Of a stretch of 64,000 nt of DNA, positions 54,916 through 64,000 are shown one piece after another. Within the stretch, counting starts at the first letter, position 1. The number at the start of each line of letters is the position of its first letter. A program made the translations under genes and the position numbers. Source of the DNA: Siphonodentalium dalli (lineage: Eukaryota > Mollusca > Scaphopoda > Gadilida > Siphonodentaliidae); contig CP136061.1 of assembly GCA_032622095.1 (NCBI GenBank), positions 91,985,845 through 92,049,844 on the forward strand. Reading direction: 5' to 3'. The notes beneath the pieces were generated by a model, which ran no database searches, was not told the DNA's origin, and was given only the letters and a program-made list of their open reading frames with translations.

Positions 54916-55898
54916 TTTTACTCATTTTCAGAAACATTTCTAATGATATCACAAGCTGGTTTTCGTCGATAAAAAAACTTGGACAAGTTCAAATATAGTA
55001 TGACTCCATCGAGCTGTTACCATTTAGCCAAATGTTACATGTATTTATACATACATGGTGTTCTCGTTACTTATTGAAACTTATGTATCCTTACAGGCTG
55101 GGTGAGACGAGGTTGGTGCGGGTTCGAACCCCGACCTGGGCGAAGATCGGGCCTATTATCAAGCTTGATCTAAGATGAGGTACATCCCAATGTGCCATTT
55201 CAATCGAAACATGGCCATTTCAATAAAAACAACGAGAATGTGTTCGTGGTCAAGGCAGCCAGCACATTTGAATCAATGAGCATTTCAACTGAGAACAATT
55301 GAACGTTGATTGTTAAATAAAGTAAAACAAGCTAAATATAAATTTAAAAATATATAAGTTTTAAAAGAGCGCGCCACTATCGCTATACAATACATACCCA
55401 ACAAGCGTGTTTACGTTTTCAGATACCTCCTCACTTCTAATTTACAAACACCTGAATCGATTCTTAAAATTCCACCCCAATCGATCAAGTAAAAGCAATA
55501 TGTTCCAATTATAATACACAATTCAAGGATAAACTGTTTCAAAACTCCGAAAACAAAACAAAACACAGAGATTACCGACAGATAGGCTCCTCTTTATATA
55601 TAGCACATGAGAAAATATACCATATGCCTCAAAATCAATAATTATCGATAAGAACCCAAATTCACGTATCCAAAGGCTAATGTTAATCTCGCCGATTGAT
55701 TTGGGGAGATTAACATTAGATTAGATTGAAACGTTAATTTGGTAATCAATATGTAATCAATGATTCATAGATCCTGCAGGGCACCCAAAATCAACGTTTC
55801 TGGATGCACTGTAACACAGTCAACTGAACACACCCTATGGTGATGTACATGTGCATCGAGCATATCGAGTGACGGAGTATTACATGTGTATAATTGTA
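54916..55898. other. Downstream of receptor gene 2
   Basis: Probable 3' UTR at first (AATAAA at 55222-55227 and 55316-55321). 55678-55718 is a small inverted repeat, AATGTTAATCTC / GAGATTAACATT. GGTTCGAACCC at 55121 matches a pol III B box, but no tRNA fold is found around it. Confidence 0.45.
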
Positions 55899-56297
55899 TT
55901 AACCCTTTACCCAACAAACCGGCCAAAAACGGCCAATAAAGCTGCAACAGCCTAAATTATCTTGGGTCTGTCTCAATAAAACCATACAAATATGGATATC
56001 ATTGGAACCGGCTCATTGACCACATTGTGATGGTTACAGGTATGCCCTCTGCCAATGCATTCTCTTATATATGCGAGTCGACCATAGGTCGCCTCGCATA
56101 TATAAGAGAATGCAATGGCCTAAAAATAATCTTTTTTTAACACTTTTTACCATTTTTTCTTACATTCTTTAACAATTTTATAATTTTTAATGTGTTAAGC
56201 CAATGCATTCTCTTATATATGCGAGGCGACCTATGGTCGACTCGCATATATAAGAGAATGCATTGGCACAGGGCCCTTCTGTTGGGTAAAGGGTTAA
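55899..56297. mobile_element. TTAA-flanked hairpin MITE, family gamma, copy 2
   Basis: 399 bp from TTAACCCTTTACCCAACA to TGTTGGGTAAAGGGTTAA, exact 18-bp terminal inverted repeats with TTAA at the tips. Two hairpins lie inside, 56057-56113 and 56215-56261, with perfect stems GCATTCTCTTATATATGCGA / TCGCATATATAAGAGAATGC. The second hairpin is the reverse complement of the first, so the right half of the element is itself a larger palindrome around about 56165. No ORF. Confidence 0.88.
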
Positions 56298-56880
56298 CCT
56301 AATGTGGTAACAGTAACATGATGTGCGTTACATATTGGTTGGAAATAAAATTATTTCGACAATAAAGATTTTAAGTGTATCCGTCTGAGTTATGAAATTA
56401 CTAAGGGTGCGCCCATACACTCTCAAGTTTGCATGACATCTGTTGCAGGCATTTTATAATCGAAGACCTAACGACAAGAGAAATAAACGTTGGGTCGTTC
56501 GGAGTGTAACGGTGATACTAACACATTGCCTTAAGTTACCTGCATGATTGATTGATTGCGAGATAATTGAGGGCTGTTTGCAGGCAAATATCGAGATCAT
56601 CGCTACTAGTGAAACTACACAGTTTCTGCTTCTCGTGTAGTTAGCTGTAGGGCAGGTGCATTTAATTGCAATTTTGGCATTCGGCTTCTGGAACATTGTA
56701 GCTTTCTACATTGAAATGCTTCCAAAAGAATGCCTGATAAATTTGCTAGCGTATGAACGTACCCTAACAAGTTAATATGATTGCCTGTAACATGTTGCGC
56801 ATTCTAAATTGATTGGAAATTAATTATTCGACAATTAAGATTTTAATTGTAGCCGTTGGAGGTATGACATTACTAACATG
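56298..56880. mobile_element. Inverted-repeat element and flanking duplication
   Basis: 56402-56767 begins TAAGGGTGCGCCCATACACT and ends AGCGTATGAACGTACCCTAA. The terminal repeats are inverted but only about 75% matched over 30 bp. The DNA on its two sides is directly repeated: GTAACATGATGTGCGTTACATATTGGTTGGAAAT ... TTTTAAGTGTAGCCG-type sequence at 56306-56395 and 56785-56875. The element may thus sit between copies of an older duplication. Confidence 0.55.
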
Positions 56881-57613
56881 TGAATATCTTTGTCGGAGAT
56901 TGATGGGGTGCAAACCTGTTGACGTTATCCTGGTACGCTTACTTTGTTTTATTGGTCCAAGGAATAGAATGAGCTATTTGCATGAATATTGAACTAATTT
57001 TGTTACGAACATAGCGGTTTTATCGATAGGATAATATTTTATTTTACAATACATTAATACATTATAATATAAGTGAATTCGTATACGTATTGTGTGAAGT
57101 GCCGTGGCCTATGATGGCCGTCTACCCGGCACCCCTGACTGACAGAATACAATCAATAATGGCTACATAAATAATTTAAATATTTCACTATAATTTTCAG
57201 ATTAGATTAATATTTAAATTGGATTTAGATTTAGATATGGATTCCAGCGAATAAACAAATATGTTGTTGATGTGTGGATAGAACTGGATATGAATGAATA
57301 TGCAATGGCCAATTTTCTCAATAACAAGTTTTGGAGTATGTTTTGGCAGCATTTACTAAGGGGAATTAATAAGACTTTGCTCACACACTATATCAAGTCT
57401 GTTCAACTGTCGTTTAGAACAATAATCATCAGTTTTAAAAAAATTGCCAGTGTGTGAACAAACCCCAGCGCGCTAACTTATGAATAATTCAATTAAATGT
57501 ATTATTTGTTTATAACAGTCACAGTTGAATTCCATTAATATATACAGCCAGGCATTGGACGATATTTAGCAGGATATAAGTCTTAGAACTCGGGTAATTT
57601 AATGTGAATCAAT
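56881..57613. other. Intergenic, nothing recognised
   Basis: AT-rich. A 61-codon frame at 57272-57457 has no domain. No repeat seen. Confidence 0.45.
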
Positions 57614-58301
57614 GGCTGCGGACACACGTACCACAGTTGCGATGGCATAATAGGTGTGACAATTTTGTATGGTGCAATTTTGGTGACAATTGGTCGTCAC
57701 ATTTCTGTGCCATATCTAGCGTGTCGCCGCGGAGTTTCCGCACAATGAGTTGACTCGACCAATTAACCCATGGCGTTTCACCAAGGCTGATCTCTACGCA
57801 ATACGTTTTGCTACATTGTGTTCTCTACAATATATATAACTGCACGATCGATCTCCAGAATTGGGTTTGACCGTGGGAATCCATCATTCACTCACATATC
57901 ATGCATGCAGTATGTTTTGTTGATATCATCTCAATTCATGTTTATCCACCTATATAAATTTCATGCGTATTAAGACAGTTCCCCAATTGCGGTTTTTATT
58001 TTGCGACGTTTAGTTCTCCGCATAATTCCGCTAATATTATCACATGGGCCAATTAAGCTGTGTCGGAACTGTTGGGGAACTGCATCTTCGAGACAGTATC
58101 TGGAATAAACAAAGCGAAGGACCAAAAACAAGAAAAAGACTGATTATAACGAACTTTGGATGACTCATTATGCGAATATGCAGCGGGCGACATTGCTCGC
58201 TATGGCATATTAATTATGACAACCAATTGTCACCAAACTCCACCACATATAATTGTCACACCTACTATGCCATCGCTACTGTGATACGTGTGTCCGCACC
58301 C
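57614..58301. mobile_element. 688-bp element with ~85-bp terminal inverted repeats
   Basis: Left GGCTGCGGACACACGTACCA / GATGGCATAATAGGTGTGAC, right GTCACACCTACTATGCCATC / TGTGTCCGCACCC. The arms match at about 85% and are flanked by AAT on both sides (57611-57613 and 58302-58304). Internal CCGCGGAGTTTCCGCACAAT and TTCTCCGCATAATTCCGC form a second, looser inverted pair. No ORF, so non-autonomous. Confidence 0.8.
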
Positions 58302-59309
58302 AATATTAGCGTTTAAGTGGCCAATAGACTATATATATTCGAAATACAATCGATACAATGTTGCATGTTAGCCAAACAGATTTAGAAATGAAGGCTATAA
58401 CATGCGAATCAGGTGTAATATCCCAGTTACACAATTGTTGATAAACCAAAGGCAATATTGTTTCTGCTCTGATTATGAAGATTTTGTACACTTTACTCAT
58501 AAACTCACTCTCCATCTGAATTAAGATTTCCCGGAGTGCATGAAATGCCATGTTGTTATCAGCGACTGCCAGTTTGCCTCCCATTCCACCACATGAGTCA
58601 CGTGCTCCTTACCACTCGACTGAACCGGCATCAAACAGCATGCATCTCCATTCAATATCGTACTGGTTCAGATCACATGTCAGCTATATAATGCATGTAT
58701 ATGCAGAACAGATGTACGCATTAATTTATTCGTTGACCCAAATTCGAGGAGAGAGTTTTTGTTGATACATCGCTAAGACAGCAACGTCGTGAGGTGAAAG
58801 GTCGCGTTGAGCATAGTCCTTTCTTGGAGTATAATACATATATGTAAGATATAGCTAAAATGTAATACAGAGTATAACATCAAAACAGTATAAGATAAAT
58901 GTAAATAATTCTAGGATGTCGGGGGCATATCAGAAAGCCAGTACGATTCATATCTACCAAGTGCTTTAGTGATCGGTACCAGACTGACTGATGTTAACAT
59001 ATCGAAATATACTTGTCCTGACATAATTGACCTCAGTTTCGATTTCGGGTGCATTTTGTATCGGAGGGGGCAATGTCGTACCCTCGTATCGAACACCGTG
59101 GCGAGTGGAGTGTACATTGGTCGAAAGTGCTCCTTGTGATATAGCAAATCCGGCTCTTTTTTTTATATTTTTTTTATTGGGGTTTGGGATTCAACCCGGG
59201 AGGATTTGGAAGGGGCGGAACCCTTTCCCTACAACCCACGTTTGATGTTTATTTGAAATACATGATTATGGAATACATAAACATGAAGTGATGAAACATT
59301 ACAAAATAT
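58302..59309. other. Intergenic, nothing recognised
   Basis: Two or three frames of 70-92 codons on opposite strands with no domain. Poly-T/AT run at 59158-59180 followed by GGGATTCAACCCGGGAGG. Confidence 0.45.
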
Positions 59310-62250
59310 GCCTACCGTTTAAGAAACCTGATTGAGTCTCCCACTAGAGTAACAGAAACTACTAGTACCCTCCTCGACCCCATTCGAGTTAGTGAAGATG
59401 TTGTTTCTTACCATGCTGATGTTTTGGTTCTCGGTATATCATACCACTATGCAGTATATGCATACGTTGCCGTTGAGTATAGTCCACAAAAGTCATTTTA
59501 TCGTACTGTTTGACAGTACCGAAATGCTGATTTTGAACGGGCTCGGTCACTGATTTTTGAACTAGATTGGAATAACATTCTGAAAGGTACTGAAGACATA
59601 AACTCGGCGACTTGTGTATTCTCTAGAAAAGTTATCTCAATAATGAGAGAAACCGTTCCCAGAAAGAAAGTTCTTATCCGAAAAAACGACAAGTGTTGGT
59701 TCAATACTGAACTAAGATCTGTCATCCGTAGTATAAATCGTTTACGCCACATAGCCCTAAAATCGGGGAAACCGACAGATTTGATCTGGTACAAAAAGAG
59801 TCGAAATTCTGTGAATAACATGAAAAAGTATGCAAAAGCTAAATTTGATCAAGATCTCTAGACTTCAATAAAGTCCGATTCATCAGCCAAATTTTTTTGG
59901 CACATTGTCAAAGAGCTTCTTGATAATGCACCGAACTCCTGCATTCCATCCCTGCGAAACAGCAGCGGATATTTGGTGTTTGATGACGATTCCAAAGCCT
60001 GTCTCCTTAATGAAAATTTGTTGCTAATTCAGATATCGACAATTCTAAATGCAACCTTCCTATTTTCCGAAAAAGATGTGATAATAATATATCAGATTTA
60101 CCTGTCACGATCGATGATATAACTGAAGCCATACAATCGACCAAACCAAATAAGGCACACGGTCACGACGGAATTACCGTTCGCATGTTACAAGGAACGA
60201 TTGACCGAGTGGTAGTCCATCTTCGCATTTTATTTTTAATGTCATTTGAATCGGGATGCTTTCCAGATTCTTGGAAACAGGCGAATGTTATTCCAATTCA
60301 TAAAAAAAACGACCGATCCGCTACTGACAATTACCGACCAATCTCACTGTTACCCGTTCTTGGAAAGATTTTTGAAAAAGTGGCATTGAAATACCTTTCC
60401 AAACATTTCTCTAACAACGGATTAATATATGGTTATCAGTTCGGTTTCATTCCTGGCCACAGCACACTATACCAGCTGCTGGAAATACAACACTCCTTGT
60501 GCCAGGCTCTCGGTCAGAAATTGTGCACATGTGCTATTTTTTGCGATATTTCCAAGGCCTTTGAACGAGTCTGGCACGAGGGGCTGTTATTTAAGCTTGA
60601 ACAATGCGGAGACAATGGACGACTTCTGGCCTGGATTAAAAATTATTTATCTAACAGGACACAAAGAGTAACAGTTGGACAAACATTTTCGAGTCCCCTG
60701 CAACTAAAAGCAGGAGTGCCCCAAGGATAGATCCTTGGCCCATTCTTCTTCCTAGTTTTTATAAATGATATACATGAGAATTTAATATCTTTCACGCGTA
60801 TGTACGCCGACGACACGTGTTTTATCTCATTCGAAGACGCTAGTACCTTATGTGAACATAACCTGCAAACAGACGTTGAAAGTATATCTGTGTGGTCCAA
60901 ACAATGGCTGGTACAATTCAACTCTTCCAAGACAAAAATAATAAATTTTTCCTTTTCATCTAATTACAATACTCTAAGTGTCGTAATTGACGGTCAGCTA
61001 ATAGAGCAGGTGGACACACATAGACATCTTGGTGTGTTTCTTCAGTCTAACCTCAATTGGGACAAGCAAATAGAAAATGTGTGTGGACGCTTAAGATCTC
61101 GCCTATCGCAATTGAGACGATTGAAATTCACAGTTAATCGGCGAACCTTGGAATGTATGTACAAAACCTTTATTTTGCCGCTTATGGATTACGGAGATGT
61201 AATTTGGGCTCACGCACCGAACACTCTTCTTGTACTGCTTGGTCGGATACATTACGATGCCGCTCGAATTGTTAGTGGGTTAAATAAATCTGTTTCGAAT
61301 GAAAAACTCCTCACTGAACTAGGATGGCCTACACTTTACACCAGACGCGAACACCATAAATTTAATACTTGACAGAAAATAATTCTTGGTAAATCTCCCA
61401 ATTACCAGAGTACACTTTTGCCGACCTTTACTAAAGATCAATCTACCTACTCACATCGATACCCATTATTATTCTTACAGAAACGCAACAATACAGACCA
61501 TTTTAAATCGACCTTTCTGCCTGAGATGGTAATTAAATGGAATGCAGTGGTAATAAATGGTTCATCTGATCGCACCAAAACCGACATATTGAAATTAATG
61601 TATGACAAATTGCCTATATTTCCCCCAAAACCGCCGCCATACTTCAATTCAGGCTCTCGCAAATGGAACATCGTGTACACCAAGCTAAGGAATAATTGCA
61701 GCGATTTATATTTTGATAAACTTGAAAACTATATCTCTATAACAGCCCACTGTCAATGTGGGTTTTATATTGAAGACGCCTCGCATTTTTTCTTCCAGTG
61801 CCCGTTATTTGAAGAGAGTCGCTTAATATTCCTCCAACGCCTTTGGCTAAATGGAATTTTCGTTGATAGGGTTGAAGATATCCTCTTTGGTCAAAGCAAC
61901 CTATCCAATACCTTAAATGATAAATTGTTTCGCAATACGCAAACTTTCATTGCATCATCGGGTAGATTTCATTGACGGAAAATCTTCAAAATCCAAATAA
62001 GCCTATATCTTCATACATTCCCCATATTGCCATCAAAATACTCGGCTCAGCTCGCCATAGGACCTTCATCCCATCCTTGATATCTGTCTACTCACTTTAT
62101 ACCTCACCCTCATTCTCGACCCTCCTCGTTTTAGGTACTACATTCCAACTATAAGCTAACATTGAGTCCTACATAATTCCATATACAATTAATAATTTGC
62201 GTTTCAATATTGTTAAGGGAGAGGAGCAATATTCTAAGTTGAATAACTTG
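59310..62250 (+). mobile_element. 5'-truncated APE-type LINE retrotransposon
   Basis: The left end falls in the C-terminal part of the endonuclease (RVTETTSTLLDPI near 59348). There follow the linker region (CWFNTELRSVIRSINRLRH), the reverse transcriptase and a C-terminal cysteine motif (HCQCGFYIEDASHFFFQCP). ORF1 and most of the endonuclease are missing, as is usual for 5'-truncated copies. The 3' UTR is AT-rich to about 62250, but no clean poly-A tail or target duplication is seen. The domain order fits the Jockey/CR1/I group of LINEs; the exact clade is not assigned. Confidence 0.85.
59348..61975 (+). pseudogene. LINE ORF2 remnant (endonuclease C-term, reverse transcriptase, C-terminal Cys motif)
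   Basis: Reverse transcriptase that would copy LINE RNA at a nicked target. Visible motifs: HGHDGITVRM, NYRPISLLPVLGKIFEKV, GYQFGFIPGHST, the catalytic Asp in CDISKAFERVWH (Glu replaces the usual second Asp), LKAGVPQG, YADD at about 60803, KTKIINF, HRHLGVFLQSN and WAHAPN. Lesions: a stop near 59517 (TGA), frame changes between 59861 and 60060, TAG at 60728-60730 right after GVPQG (Ser expected), and TGA at 61370-61372 (after HHKFNT). The frame 60062-61975 is otherwise continuous across both stops. It is too damaged to be active as it stands. Confidence 0.85.
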
Positions 62251-62372
62251 TGCTCCCATCCCTTTTGATTAACTCATATCTTATTTCAGATTCTAATTTG
62301 TTAAATGTATTATGTAATGAGGGTCAAATAAAATATGTTCAAACAAACAGGGATGAAAATGATCTATGCTTA
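62251..62372. other. Spacer between LINE and the minus-strand frame
   Basis: AT-rich, with nothing recognised. The minus-strand frame's end (TTTCTTTTTC...) begins just after. Confidence 0.4.
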
Positions 62373-63167
62373 TTATTTGTTTTTTTGTCTTGGCCTTCTT
62401 TTTCTTTCGGTTTTCTGATGTTGTTGCTGTTGTTGTTTTGTTGTTGTTGTTGTTGGGGGTATTGCAGACTCCATGGCCCGTTGTTGTTGTCGTACAGCGT
62501 CCTCTAGCTGTTGAGTTCGAGCTTTGCTGTCTTCGCAGGCCTTCTTAGCGTCTTCTGAGGTTTTCTTAGCATCGGCCATGTTAGTTCGCGCACCTTTTAT
62601 GATGGCTTTTACATCTGATGGTAGATGGCTGATGTCACTGTGTTCGCTGGTGGAGATGGCAGACACCTGGATGTTGTGATACTCCGGTGTCAGGGGTGGT
62701 AGAGTGTCCATCTCCACCGCGAAGTCAGCGGAAGAAACGTCCGGGTGGTATCCGCGTCCCTGTCTCCGCTGACCTCGGTGACGATATCAGGGACATCCAG
62801 GGTGACGTCGGCGTCCCTGCATCTGGTGGTAATATCGTCGTCCTGGGAGGCCAATTGGGGGAGCTGGGCGTCTCTCAGCTCGCCCCTGATTCCACTTGGC
62901 CCTCCTGTCCGCGTCCCTTCTTCTGCGGGAGGGGGTCTTCTTTCTTCTCCGCCTCCTCTTCTCTCCTCGGTCCCCAGGTAGCTGGTGGTCTCCAGCTACC
63001 GGGTTACGGCCGGCAGAGGGTCCTGAAAAGGACCGTGTCGGTGTAACCCGGTATGTCAAAAACAAGTCAACCTGGCTACCTGACCTGTGTAAATTCCAGG
63101 CCAGGCAATCCAGGTTGATTGAGCTCAGCACGAGCCTGACTTCAGCGGGGATTATAGATGAATCCAT
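62373..63167 (-). pseudogene. Retroelement ORF1/gag-like reading frame
   Basis: From an ATG at 63167 (MDSSIIPAEVRLVLSS) the frame reads a compact domain (LAWNLHRSGSQVDLFLTYRV), a basic linker (RRRRKKTPSRRRRDADRR) and a proline-rich part. After a TGA at 62787-62789 in the same frame come PPLTPEYHNIQ, a charged helical stretch (ADAKKTSEDAKKACEDSKAR, likely coiled coil) and a poly-Thr/Gln tail ending in a basic cluster. The GC content is clearly above its surroundings. Between 62720 and 62910 a second frame (LPQLASQDDDITTRC...) looks more protein-like, so one or two frameshifts are likely. This layout resembles nucleic-acid-binding first ORFs of invertebrate retroelements. The family is not identified, and a low-complexity host gene is the alternative. 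Confidence 0.45.
62425..62460. repeat. TTG trinucleotide microsatellite
   Basis: Runs of TTG/GTT encoding the Gln/Thr-rich tail of the minus-strand frame. It is prone to length change. Confidence 0.88.
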
Positions 63168-64000
63168 TGTCCAGCTGAAGTCAGTAATCCGATCGCCAGG
63201 TGGTCGAAGCCCGGGAGCGCTCAGCCAGGACGTCTTACCCCACCGCGCGGCGGTCGGAGCTCGAATAAGCAAATCCGGCTCGAATGGATGGAATAAATAA
63301 ATACGATAAGTAGGAATGATGCATACAATAAAAAAAACAGTAGTGTGCTCTTTAATTAATCGAAGATTAAAACAAAAGTCAATTGAAATGTCGTGATTCG
63401 GCACAAATACATATACATGCAGTCCAGATTAAATGATCACTGACGCTGAAGACACTGGAGTATTGATTGGTATTTCCGGATCAGGTTTGTAAGACTGACC
63501 ACATATTTAATTGGTGAGAGAAACTCATCACTGATTGTAAATTTCTCAGGCTGATTGGGTGTTATAAATATGTTACATTGGCACGGCGTCAGATTTCTAA
63601 GCGAAATATAAATCAGATGCCGTGCTTATAACGGATATATAGAGGGATGAAAATATCAGGAGTTATTGTACTATTTATTTTACCAGTTATGTGAAGAATA
63701 ATGTCAAGCAAATATCAGTTATATAATAACAATTGGTGCGTGTTCTATAACAGAAAATAATTAGATCAGGTCAATGAGCCCATCGTATGAGATTATGATG
63801 ATCATACATCGATATTCTAAAGGGAAAGTGTAAAATGGGCTTTTAAACAGGTCTGGCCTTTTCCCAAGTATAGCTATAATAGCCACATGTAGCTATTGTA
63901 GCTACATATGGCTGTTGATGATGGGTGAATCTGGTTGAAGAGAGATAACTCAATCCCACGAACAATCGTTGAAATATACAATAACTTGATTTGATTATTC
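63168..64000. other. Right end of window, one small hairpin
   Basis: 63168-63300 is still GC-rich and may be the 5' part of the minus-strand retroelement frame. 63581-63625 is a hairpin with 16-bp arms (GCACGGCGTCAGATTT / AAATCAGATGCCGTGC, 14 matches). The rest is AT-rich with no gene. Confidence 0.5.

Noticed and set aside
55081-55150. Possible tRNA around GGTTCGAACCC at 55121
   Set aside because: A B-box-like T arm is present, but no matching acceptor stem, D arm or anticodon arm could be built; at most a decayed tRNA-derived SINE.

Overview
The window reads as nuclear DNA from an animal, most likely a lophotrochozoan and plausibly a bivalve mollusc. It is AT-rich and gene-poor, and repeats dominate it. 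The supporting evidence is two intronless Cys-loop (nicotinic acetylcholine receptor-like) genes plus a fragment of a third, an APE-type LINE, many short TTAA-flanked inverted-repeat elements, satellites and fold-back DNA. The species assignment is inference. I see no operons, rRNA, tRNA or CRISPR.

Layout. 1-2150: two blocks of an 88-bp hairpin-bearing satellite. 2195-2325: a 58-bp-arm fold-back. 2330-9272: two copies (A truncated, B complete) of an unclassified ~5-kb fold-back transposon, joined head to head in a ~3.9-kb palindrome centred on 4299. 9300-16736: minisatellites (~170, 28 and 78 bp), small TTAA elements and featureless DNA. 16745-36491: a third fold-back copy (C) with a perfect 8-bp target duplication, split by a 14,746-bp insertion (17302-32047). 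That insertion has matching termini (CACTGCC...GGCAGTG) and a TA duplication, and is itself full of nested repeats, a 380-bp tandem array and hairpins.

36500-64000: the part with genes. Receptor gene 1 is at 39224-40489, a decayed C-terminal receptor fragment at 40966-41238, and receptor gene 2 at 53599-54915. All three are on the + strand. A broken THAP-domain exon (51928-52144), several inverted-repeat elements, a diverged tandem array (45.95-48.55 kb), a 5'-truncated LINE with stop codons in ORF2 (about 59.3-62.2 kb) and a minus-strand retroelement ORF1-like reading frame (62373-63167) fill the rest.

How it fits together. The two receptors are subunit paralogs that lack the vicinal-cysteine agonist motif, so they may need partner subunits. 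The rest is mobile-element stratigraphy. Element C landed first. A CACTA/EnSpm-like element then inserted into the small conserved ORF of C, and further MITEs lie inside that insertion. Coordinates of repeat boundaries are by eye and may be off by a few to tens of bases; the target duplications and CDS ends were checked base by base.
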